Part shown: positions 33,635 through 41,292 of the stretch, in pieces
Position numbering within the stretch: position 1 is the stretch's first letter
How the letters are laid out: each line of letters opens with the position of its first letter
Assembly: GCA_025360745.1 (NCBI GenBank)
Contig: JANYBP010000056.1
Location: 1-45,100 of the forward strand
Reading direction: 5' to 3'
DNA length: 45,100 nucleotides
From: a bacterium
Lineage (GTDB): Bacteria; Verrucomicrobiota; Kiritimatiellia; CAIKKV01; CAIYGI01
Position numbers and translations under genes: made by a program
Notes under the pieces: model-generated
Database searches by the model: none
Seen by the model: the letters and a program-made list of their open reading frames with translations, nothing else
Told to the model about the DNA's origin: nothing

Positions 33635-33879
33635 CCATCCCTTCGCCTCCTCAATCCGCACGTATCCGCCACCGTAACCCTCCCTTCCCATCGCCTTCGT
33701 AAGTTGCGCGGCTGCGCCGCGTGGCCTCTTCTCGCGCACGTCTGAAAGCCGACGAAAACAAGGCGGTCAAGACGGCGTCGCAAGGTGCGACACCGGCGCT
33801 CCGCCCGTGCATCACAACAAACCCGGTGTGTTTCAAACTCCGGTAGGCTGTTGCCATTCAATCATGTTAATGTAGCGGC

Positions 33880-35007
33880 ATGTCTTTTCCCATGCTGGAT
33901 CGGCACAAACTGCGCATTCGTCCGCTGGGCGATCGCGCCAACAAATTGAAGATCGAACGCGACGCGGTGGACCCCGATGCGGAGCCGCTGCCGCTCGCGC
34001 CGGCCGCCGCCGAGGGCGCCGAGGAAGTGGCCGGGCGCATCCTGCGCGCGCGCCGCGCGGGGCGGCCGGTCGTGCTGGCCTTCGGCGCGCACACCATCAA
34101 GAACGGCCTCGCGCCGGTCTTGATCCGCCTGATCGAGCGCGGCTGGGTCACGCATCTGGCGACCAACGGAGCGGGCATCATTCACGACTGGGAGTTTGCC
34201 TATCAGGGGGCCAGCAGCGAGGATGTGCGCGGCAACGTCGCGCGCGGCGAGTTCGGAATCTGGGAGGATACCGGTTTCACCATCAATCTGGCGCTGGCTA
34301 TCGGGGCCTATCGCGGCCTGGGTTACGGCGAGGCGATCGGGCAGTTGATCGAGACGGAACGGCTGGATATCCCCTCGGCGGAGGCGCTGACGTCCGAAGC
34401 GGCGGCCGCGCTGGCGGACGATCCCGAGCGCGCGGCGGCGGCGGCGGATCTGCTTGGCCTCGTGCGGCGCTTCCGGCTGACGCCCGGCGAACGGCGCGTG
34501 CCGCATCCCTTCCGGCGCTATAGCGCCCAAGCCGCGGCCTACCGGCTGCATGTGCCGTTCACCGGTCATCCCATGATCGGGCACGACATCATTTACAACC
34601 ATCCCATGAATCATGGCGGGGCGCTGGGACGGGCGGCCCTGCGGGATTTTTTAAGTTTTGCGCACAGCATCAACCAGCTCGATGACGGCGTGTATCTGTC
34701 CGTCGGTTCGTCCGTGATGTCGCCGATGATTTTCGAGAAGGCCATGTCCATGGCGCAGAATCTGCACCTGCAGCGGGGCGCGCCGCTCGGCGGACACTAT
34801 ATCGCCGTGGTGGACCTGGCGCAAAGTTCCTGGGACTGGGCGCGCGGCGAGCCGCCGCAGAGCGATCCGGCCTATTACCTGCGCTTCTGCAAGACCTTCA
34901 ACCGCATGGGCGGCGCGTTGCGCTACCTGAGCGCCGATAACCGCGCGTTTCTCACCACGCTGACCAGGCAATTGGAACGCGCGGCGGGCGCGCCGCCTTC
35001 CGCATAG
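33880..35007 (+). CDS. Conserved protein of unknown function, Rossmann-like N-terminal half
   Basis: I cannot name this 375-residue protein with confidence. Residues 55-110 contain PVVLAFGAHTIKNGLAPVLI and THLATNGAGIIHDWE, followed by EFGIWEDTGFTINLAL. These glycine-rich segments look like a nucleotide- or dinucleotide-binding fold, and recall bacterial proteins sometimes grouped loosely with deoxyhypusine-synthase-like folds. A second conserved region is YNHPMNHGGALGRAALRDF and YLSVGSSVMSPMIFEKAMSM. No signal peptide or membrane helix is seen, so it is probably a cytoplasmic enzyme. The ribosome binding site is weak; ATG 33892 is an alternative start. It stands alone, convergent with the protease-like genes. 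Confidence 0.75.
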   Translation: MSFPMLDRHKLRIRPLGDRANKLKIERDAVDPDAEPLPLAPAAAEGAEEVAGRILRARRAGRPVVLAFGAHTIKNGLAPVLIRLIERGWVTHLATNGAGIIHDWEFAYQGASSEDVRGNVARGEFGIWEDTGFTINLALAIGAYRGLGYGEAIGQLIETERLDIPSAEALTSEAAAALADDPERAAAAADLLGLVRRFRLTPGERRVPHPFRRYSAQAAAYRLHVPFTGHPMIGHDIIYNHPMNHGGALGRAALRDFLSFAHSINQLDDGVYLSVGSSVMSPMIFEKAMSMAQNLHLQRGAPLGGHYIAVVDLAQSSWDWARGEPPQSDPAYYLRFCKTFNRMGGALRYLSADNRAFLTTLTRQLERAAGAPPSA

Positions 35008-35024
35008 AGCGAGCCGCGCCCCGC

Positions 35025-36527
35025 TCAAGGGTTGGCGATCCGGCGTAATTCCGGGATGCGGTAGGTGTCGGCGATACGGGCGTTGGCGGCGGAGCGCAGG
35101 GCCGGGTCGAGCGCCAGATCCACGCCCACGCCATACAGTGTCAGCCGCTTGATGCCGCCATCGCGATCCACGCAGCGCGCGACATCCCGCAGGTTTCCGA
35201 CCGGCTCGCCGTTGACGGCGGTGACCACATCGTCGCGAAATTCCTGGTAGCCGATGTTGATCGGGTCGGGCAGCACGCTCGAGAGGATCACGACGCGGTC
35301 GCCGGGACGCTCTGGCTGCGTGGCGCGCGTCATATAGATATGCGCCAGGCGCGGGTTGGCGTTGCCCAGACCGCGTTCGCCGCTACGCAGGTAACTGCCG
35401 GTCAGTTCGCGCAGCACGAAGCCGCCTTCAACCAGATAATCCGCGGGGGCGCCGGCGGTATTTTCGGGAATCAGCGCGTCGGCTTCGTTGTACGACTTGA
35501 GCGCGATCGAAACGGTGCGCGGCTGTCCGCCGCGCACGAGTTCCACGGCCACGGTATCGCCGACGTGACGGCGTCCGCTGATGGCATGATTCAGACGCAG
35601 GCGCCCATAATCGGGGTCCAGATAGAAGCCCTGGTTATCCACGGCGAATCCGTCCCAGCGCGTCACAACGTCGTTGGGCAGCAGCACCCCGGCGGCGCTG
35701 GCGGTCGGCACGGTCTGCACGATCTGGATGCCGTCGCCGGTTTCCGGCACGCCCAGGTAGCGGCGAAGCACGGGGTCAACCAGCGCGATCCAGTTGAAGC
35801 CGGCATAGGGTGGCGCGCGATAGACCGGCGCGGCGGCGGATTGCAGAAAACGCGCCAGGACCGTGGCCGGCAGAACGAAACCCGACTGGCGCTGGGCGTC
35901 GTAACGCATCATCAGGCCCGCCAGGCGCGTACCGACAAAAATGGGCGCCCCGGTGTTCAGCACGCGCAGATCGGACAACACCCGAAAGGTGAGCACGGCC
36001 GAGGGCGCGGATGGAAGCGCCTCGACCGACAGTTCCACGATCCGGCCCGCGCCTTCCTGCGGCGCGCCGGAATCCTCGTATTGGACGATGCGCGTCACCG
36101 CGCCGCGCTCCAGGTTGGTGGCCAGTTCGACCGGTTCCAGATGGGGCAGCAGCGCCGGGTCGCGCACCGCCAGCAGCGCGGCGTCGAGCTGCGGATCGGC
36201 GGCGGCCACCATGGCGGTGAATTTCGAGGCGCGGCCGGGCCGGCGCACTTCCACCAGCGTCGCCTGGCGCACCAGATCTTCGGTCGTCAGGATACTGCCC
36301 GGGCCGACCGCCAATCCATAACCGGCGCGGTTCTGCGGCGGATTAAGCCGCCAGGGCAGACGCTCGTCGCAGGTCTGGTACGTGACCAGCACATCTAGCA
36401 CGGCATTGCGCTCGCCGCTATTGGCGGCCCGCAGCGGCGCCGTGTTCGACAGAAGCAGCGCGAGCGCCGCCAGGGGAACAAGGCGGACCGCATGAAGATG
36501 ACTGAGGCTGTTCACAAATATCTCCAT
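35025..36527 (-). CDS. Catalytically dead HtrA/trypsin-like paralogue with PDZ-like regions
   Basis: This 500-residue exported protein (signal peptide about 1-34, ending PLRAAN) follows the same overall plan as the HtrA-like gene immediately upstream, but its catalytic triad is degraded. Where the active paralogue has LTNAHVV, this one has LTTEDLV (His replaced by D84). GNSGGP is replaced by LNTGAP (Ser replaced by T192). The aspartate (D115, QLDAALLAV) remains. PDZ-like segments (IQIVQTVPTASAAGVLLPNDVV and a C-terminal DVVTAVNGEPVGNL) are kept, so it may bind peptides or modulate its partner instead of cutting. It begins 3 bases after the upstream stop, so the two are very probably co-translated. 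Confidence 0.85.
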   Translation of the reverse strand: MEIFVNSLSHLHAVRLVPLAALALLLSNTAPLRAANSGERNAVLDVLVTYQTCDERLPWRLNPPQNRAGYGLAVGPGSILTTEDLVRQATLVEVRRPGRASKFTAMVAAADPQLDAALLAVRDPALLPHLEPVELATNLERGAVTRIVQYEDSGAPQEGAGRIVELSVEALPSAPSAVLTFRVLSDLRVLNTGAPIFVGTRLAGLMMRYDAQRQSGFVLPATVLARFLQSAAAPVYRAPPYAGFNWIALVDPVLRRYLGVPETGDGIQIVQTVPTASAAGVLLPNDVVTRWDGFAVDNQGFYLDPDYGRLRLNHAISGRRHVGDTVAVELVRGGQPRTVSIALKSYNEADALIPENTAGAPADYLVEGGFVLRELTGSYLRSGERGLGNANPRLAHIYMTRATQPERPGDRVVILSSVLPDPINIGYQEFRDDVVTAVNGEPVGNLRDVARCVDRDGGIKRLTLYGVGVDLALDPALRSAANARIADTYRIPELRRIANP

Positions 36528-36530
36528 CGT

Positions 36531-38048
36531 CTACTCGTTGTCGGCCTTGCGAAGGCGGGTCAGGGCGGGAATTTCGTAACGGCGTTTGATCTGCGCATCG
36601 GCATCCCCGATCAGGGCGGCGTCGAGCACCAGCGGATTTTCCATGCCGTCGAAGGTGATTACATGAAACCCGTTGGTGGGATGAGCCAGGGCTTCGGGGA
36701 GGTCGCGCAGCGCGCCAAGGCGGCGGCCGTTGACCGTGTCGACCAGGCCATAGCGGAAGTACTCGTCATAGGTGTTGACGGGATGCGGCAGGCGATTGGC
36801 CAGTACGACGAACTGCGTGCGGCCTTCGTACATGCCGTCCAGCTTGGCGTATTGCGAGACATAGAAGAGGTTATGCACGGCGCGTTTCGAAATGTCGCCG
36901 CTCATCGTGGACAGCAGGTTGCGGGTCAGCGGCGTGAAGACCAGTCCGCCGGCGATGACGTACTCGGGCGCCTCGTCGTAGCGCATGCGCAGCGAAAAAG
37001 GATCCTTGGGATTCCGCAGGGGCACCGCGATGCGCTGAACGCCGCCGCTGCGCGAAAGGTCGAAGACCACCTGGTCGCCCCATTGTCCGCGCTCGATCTG
37101 CTCCGTGTATTCGACGGTATTGCCGTCCATGACGATCGAACTGTCGCGGGCGATTTCGCGGCCGTTGACGCGCAGCAGGACATCGCCGCGCTGCAGCAGA
37201 CCGTGGGCGGCGCCGAAGGGATCGAGCCATGTGACCACCGCGCCGCCGCTGGCGGCGGGCAGGCCCAGCAGGCGCCGCAGAGCGGGGTTGCGGGTGTCCA
37301 GGCTGACCACGCCTAGTTCCGGATAACCGTTGTAAAGCCCGTCGTTTTCGACATCGCGCAGAAAGTGCGCGATCACCGGCAGCGGAATGATGTAGCCGAT
37401 GTTCTGGGAACTCGACAGGCCTTGAAAGGCCACGCCGACCACGCGCCCATCCAGCAGCACGGGACCGCCGCTGTTGCCGGGGTTGATCGCGGCGTCGGTC
37501 TGCACGACGAGATGGGAATCCACGCCGGAATGAACATAAGAGCCGTTGTCGATGCGCGAGACCACGCCGCGCGTCAGGGAAAGCCGGACGCCGCCCATTG
37601 GGAAGCCGAGACACATCAGCTCGTCGTTGAGACGCGGCAGTGTGTCGTTGAAGACGATTTCCCGTGTGCCTTCGTAGAAGGCCGGATCGTCGGCGACGAC
37701 GATCGCCAGGTCGCAGTCGTGGCCGATGAAGGCCACGTGGGCGGGGAAGCGGCGCGGATCGCCGTCGCGCTGGACCTCGATGAAGGCGGTGTCGGAAACC
37801 ACATGGGCGTTGGTCAGGATGCGCCGCTTGCCGATCAGAAAGCCCGAGCCGTTGCCGGAACCCAGCGGCGTGGCCTGCCAGGGCTGGCTGTAATCGTAAC
37901 GCTGGACGGTCACGTAAATCTTGACCACGGACGCGCGCAGCCTGTCCACGGATACGGCGTCGGCGGCGGGCGTGAAAACCGTCAGCGCGAGGCCCAGAAC
38001 GGCGGCGGCCAGCGAAATCGGGCGAACCCCATGCGGAAGTGAAATCAT
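36531..38048 (-). CDS. HtrA/Deg-type periplasmic serine protease
   Basis: This is a 505-residue exported protease (signal peptide about 1-31, ending PAADAV). The triad is intact: H82 (ILTNAHVV), D113 (DCDLAIV) and S193 (NPGNSGGPVLL). The C-terminal half contains PDZ-like segments (GAAHGLLQRGDVLLRVNGREI and a later YGLVDTVNGRRLG). The protein is longer than DegP/DegQ and resembles the plant-type Deg9/DegP2 arrangement more than E. coli DegP. HtrA proteins degrade or refold damaged envelope proteins. The start at 38048 has an AAAGGTGG site. It forms a two-gene operon with the inactive paralogue and is divergent from the URO-D-like gene. Confidence 0.9.
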   Translation of the reverse strand: MISLPHGVRPISLAAAVLGLALTVFTPAADAVSVDRLRASVVKIYVTVQRYDYSQPWQATPLGSGNGSGFLIGKRRILTNAHVVSDTAFIEVQRDGDPRRFPAHVAFIGHDCDLAIVVADDPAFYEGTREIVFNDTLPRLNDELMCLGFPMGGVRLSLTRGVVSRIDNGSYVHSGVDSHLVVQTDAAINPGNSGGPVLLDGRVVGVAFQGLSSSQNIGYIIPLPVIAHFLRDVENDGLYNGYPELGVVSLDTRNPALRRLLGLPAASGGAVVTWLDPFGAAHGLLQRGDVLLRVNGREIARDSSIVMDGNTVEYTEQIERGQWGDQVVFDLSRSGGVQRIAVPLRNPKDPFSLRMRYDEAPEYVIAGGLVFTPLTRNLLSTMSGDISKRAVHNLFYVSQYAKLDGMYEGRTQFVVLANRLPHPVNTYDEYFRYGLVDTVNGRRLGALRDLPEALAHPTNGFHVITFDGMENPLVLDAALIGDADAQIKRRYEIPALTRLRKADNE

Positions 38049-38109
38049 CCACCTTTATTTATCACAGGGGAAGTTGCGGTGTCATGCGAATTCTGGTAAT
38101 TGCTCGGTT

Positions 38110-39300
38110 ATGAGCGTCCAACCTAGCTCGAAACATCTGGCGCAGGCGGAGCGTTTTGTGGCGGAAATCGGCGCGGCCGATGGCCTGGCGCCTTTGGATG
38201 TCGAACGATTCTGGGCGGACGACGAGCGCGCCCAGCGCGATCCCTGGGCGGCGGACTGTCCGCAAACGCCGCTGGGCATCCGCATGTCCAACGAATGCGT
38301 CTGGGCCGAATTGAACGCCCCGGAGGAATGGTTCCGGCTGCTGCACGACGACGATTTCCGTGTCGCGCTTGAGCGGCGCTACAACGATCTGGCGCAAAAA
38401 ATCGTGGGCCGGCGCCTGCTCGGCGAAAAGCGTCCGGATTCGCGGCGCGTCTGGCCCGCCACCAAAGGGCTGGCCGATCTTTTCGAGGCCAGGAACATCT
38501 GGCAGGATTGGAGCTATTGGTTGCAGGCGGCGGCTTCGACACCCGATGAATTGAAAGCCCTGCTGGAGCGGGTGGAGCGGCGGCTCGATCGTCCGCGCGA
38601 GTTTTTGCTGCCGCCGAACTGGGACGAGGAAAAGACGCGCTTGCGCGCGCTGGGCGTCCCACCGCCGCGCTACCGCGGGCAGCGCGGTCCGGTTACTTTC
38701 GCCATGTCGGTCTACGGCGTCGAAAACCTGATCTTCCTGATGATGGATCAACCCGAACTGGCGCTGCGCTTTCGGGATACGATTTTGCGGGCGATTCTGA
38801 CGATTGCGCGGGTGTTGGACGAAGAGGCCGGCGATACGTCGGCGACGGCGCCCAAAGGCTGGTGGTGGGCGGATGACAACTGCGCGATGTTGAATGCGGA
38901 AATGTACGAAACCTTCGCATATCCCATTCTCAAGGGCGTCTTCGATCGCTACGCGCCGGGGTCTGGCGACATTCGTTACCAGCATTCCGACTCGGACATG
39001 GGCCACCTGCTGCCGCTTTTGGGAAAACTGGGGCTAACCGGCTGCAACTTCGGCCCGCGCCTGACCGTGACTGAGATTCGCGAGCAACTGCCGCGGGCCT
39101 TGATTCATGGGCAACTGGCGCCCTTCAGCTTCAGCCGCAACGATCATGTGCGGATCGTGGCCGAGTGTCTGCGGGATATCGAGATGGCCCAGGAAAAACG
39201 CGGCTTGATCCTCGCAACCGCGGGCAGCGTCAACAACGGCTCGCGCCTCGCCAGCCTGCGCCTGATCATGTCCACCATCCAGCGTTACGGCCGGTATTGA
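38110..39300 (+). CDS. URO-D/MtaA superfamily protein (divergent uroporphyrinogen decarboxylase-like)
   Basis: This 396-residue cytoplasmic protein has the URO-D-like TIM-barrel pattern: LIFLMMDQPELALRFRDTIL, WWADDNCAMLNAEMYETFAYPILKGVFD, and a late ALIHGQLAPFSF plus LILATAGSVNNGSRL. Relatives are corrinoid methyltransferases (MtaA/MtbA) and true URO-D. The zinc ligands of MtaA-type enzymes (HXC and a later Cys) are not preserved: the equivalent region reads QHSDSD. True URO-D N-terminal arginine motifs are also absent. It therefore belongs to the large, mostly uncharacterised group common in Lentisphaerae and Planctomycetes, often linked to sugar or methyl-group metabolism. The frame extends upstream, but ATG 38110 fits the family. 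No strong ribosome binding site is visible. Confidence 0.82.
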   Translation: MSVQPSSKHLAQAERFVAEIGAADGLAPLDVERFWADDERAQRDPWAADCPQTPLGIRMSNECVWAELNAPEEWFRLLHDDDFRVALERRYNDLAQKIVGRRLLGEKRPDSRRVWPATKGLADLFEARNIWQDWSYWLQAAASTPDELKALLERVERRLDRPREFLLPPNWDEEKTRLRALGVPPPRYRGQRGPVTFAMSVYGVENLIFLMMDQPELALRFRDTILRAILTIARVLDEEAGDTSATAPKGWWWADDNCAMLNAEMYETFAYPILKGVFDRYAPGSGDIRYQHSDSDMGHLLPLLGKLGLTGCNFGPRLTVTEIREQLPRALIHGQLAPFSFSRNDHVRIVAECLRDIEMAQEKRGLILATAGSVNNGSRLASLRLIMSTIQRYGRY

Positions 39301-39314
39301 GGAAATCAACGCAT

Positions 39315-39926
39315 TCACGTCTCCCTCAATAACCTGAGCATGCCAATGATCTCACGATAGCACTTATCGAAGGAATCCGATTTACGAGCAGTTTGCATGT
39401 CGAATTCGGCGGCAAGGGCCGCCTGATCCTCGGTTTCAGCATACCCTCTGCCCTGCGGCATTCTGTCGGACAACCATTGCTTGGCGCCGCGTATTCCTTC
39501 TGGATTGTCAGGAGCTTCAAGGTTTTCGGGTAGACCGCGTTTGCCTCGGAGTGATTCCGCTGCGGCCAGGAACCAAGCTTCAAATTCCATTCTTGCAAGA
39601 ATGACGGCTACTGGCAAATCGGGGCGAACAACTCGCCGTGTCCGATTAAACAATGCCGGTCCATCTTTTGCCGGACATCCGTCAGGCCAATCGCAATCAG
39701 CAATGACAAGGATTCCTCCTCTTCCCTGTAATTTGCGAGCCGCGAAGTCGACTGAACGTTCTATCTCCCCCTCCTTTCGCAGGCGCGATGCCGGGACTCT
39801 GAGCGGAGGTAGAAGCAGCGGCACAAACCCAGGATCGATATCCAGTGCAATCCGGCGAACCAGTATTGGGACTGCTTCACACTCGCCGTGTCCCTCGACG
39901 ATGGCTGCGATTCGTACAGAGGTCAT
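39315..39926 (-). CDS. DUF4276-like TOPRIM-type protein (putative defence effector)
   Basis: The 203-residue protein starts IAAIVEGHGECEAVPILVRR and has GGILVIADCDWPDGCPAKDG near residue 72. This glutamate followed later by a D-x-D-type strand end is typical of DUF4276, a TOPRIM-like nuclease fold. Such proteins usually pair with an ABC/AAA ATPase encoded just upstream, as here (ATGA overlap, so co-translated). The arrangement mirrors split OLD nucleases and PARIS-like systems, in which the ATPase detects a phage trigger and releases a toxic nuclease. Base composition is visibly less GC-rich than in the flanking genes, which suggests horizontal transfer. Function as defence is inference. Confidence 0.8.
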   Translation of the reverse strand: MTSVRIAAIVEGHGECEAVPILVRRIALDIDPGFVPLLLPPLRVPASRLRKEGEIERSVDFAARKLQGRGGILVIADCDWPDGCPAKDGPALFNRTRRVVRPDLPVAVILARMEFEAWFLAAAESLRGKRGLPENLEAPDNPEGIRGAKQWLSDRMPQGRGYAETEDQAALAAEFDMQTARKSDSFDKCYREIIGMLRLLRET

Positions 39927-41143
39927 GGTCGTGAGTCTGCAAAAAGATCAAACTGATTTGGAGGAGTAGACTCCACTACGGTTTCATCCGGTTCGATTTG
40001 ATTTAGTCGCAGGAGTTCCCCCGCTGTATAAAGTCGGTCTCTTATGGCCGTTCGGCCCGCCGTATCCAAGGGCCCGATCTTCGTTTCTCCGTTGCGACTA
40101 ACAACGGCTAGAATGCTTCGGTCATCGATCTCTTTATCGTCCAGGAGGTCTGGACTATGACTCGTTACCGCCATCTGCGTTTTCATGGATGCCGAACGAA
40201 GACCGTCGCGCAGAATACCAGCGGCGCCGGGATGTACGGCTACCTCGGGCTCTTCGATACCGACAAACGGAACTTTTCTGGGGCCTCCGTTGGATGACTG
40301 GAAAAGAGCCGTCAGTATGCCCAACGCGCGCAGGGTGCCATCGGACATATTCTCGGCCATGAATCGCCAGGGATCCTTGTTGGTCCCCACCAGTTGACGG
40401 AATTCCAACGTTTCTTTTTTGCCAACGTGTTTGGTTTCGATGCTCTGAATCCCTGAAACGACTTTCGACAAAAAATCCACAATGCGCTTGTGTGCCTTCT
40501 GGTTTTCCGTTGCCATTACACTCAATACGCTTGCCAGATTGCTTCCGTCGCGTTTCAAAACCTCCCCTGAATCGGGAAGCTGAAGTTCGCGTATCTCGTC
40601 AGGGTTCAGATTGTAGAAGCCCATATGCGAAAGCGCATCGTAGAGCGGGCGAAAGGGCGGAAGCCCCGATGCTGCCACCAAATAGAGCCTGTCCGTCGAA
40701 GCGGGAGGCGCGACCTTGGCGCTGCATTTCTTTAGGACGCCGTTTTCCACGCTATAGGACTCCTCGTCATCAAGCTGATTCTTTCGAAAAATCCGGCAAT
40801 CTTCTTGCTGAATTTCAAAGCCGCCTTTTTTCTTGGCGCCGACGCGGAAAGCATAGATTCCTTCGGTGTCGTCGGCCAGTTGCCAGTCCAGCCGAATTCC
40901 GAAATGCGTCGGATGACCGGATGAACGTCGTCTAACCTCGTTAATACCGCCCCGATCTCTCAATGCATGTTCAAGCGATGAGTTCAGCGATTCGCTTATC
41001 AACCGCAGCGCATCGAGAAAATTGCTTTTTCCCGCTCCGTTCTGCCCGACGAGGAAGGTCAAGGTCCCCAAACGCACAGAGCACTCCTTGATGCTTTTGT
41101 AGTTGTTCAGCACCACTCGTTTAAGAAAAATAGGATCGCTCAT
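39923..41143 (-). CDS. OLD/RecF-like ABC-type ATPase paired with DUF4276
   Basis: The product is about 406 residues (408 if GTG 41149 is used). Walker A is FLVGQNGAGKSNFLDALR near residue 35. The ABC-type signature region reads NMSDGTLRALGILTAL, Walker B is VPFVGIEEPEVAVHPGA, and the switch histidine lies in AVTSHSPDLLD. It lacks a fused TOPRIM domain, which is supplied by the separate DUF4276 protein encoded downstream with an ATGA overlap. The pair looks like a split OLD- or PARIS-type phage defence module. Codon use and GC content differ from neighbours. A GAGG site precedes ATG 41143. Confidence 0.88.
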   Translation of the reverse strand: MSDPIFLKRVVLNNYKSIKECSVRLGTLTFLVGQNGAGKSNFLDALRLISESLNSSLEHALRDRGGINEVRRRSSGHPTHFGIRLDWQLADDTEGIYAFRVGAKKKGGFEIQQEDCRIFRKNQLDDEESYSVENGVLKKCSAKVAPPASTDRLYLVAASGLPPFRPLYDALSHMGFYNLNPDEIRELQLPDSGEVLKRDGSNLASVLSVMATENQKAHKRIVDFLSKVVSGIQSIETKHVGKKETLEFRQLVGTNKDPWRFMAENMSDGTLRALGILTALFQSSNGGPRKVPFVGIEEPEVAVHPGAAGILRDGLRSASMKTQMAVTSHSPDLLDDKEIDDRSILAVVSRNGETKIGPLDTAGRTAIRDRLYTAGELLRLNQIEPDETVVESTPPNQFDLFADSRP

Positions 41144-41292
41144 GTCCACCTCGCGCTCCTCTCGCCCGTGTAGCGGGAATAGGCAACCGCGTCAAACATA
41201 CAACGTCATGGACGATTGCGAAAGCGTGAAGTTGGCCTTTGACCTCTGAGCCGCAGTGAGATACATATGTGTGACAAATGTGGGGATTGACA

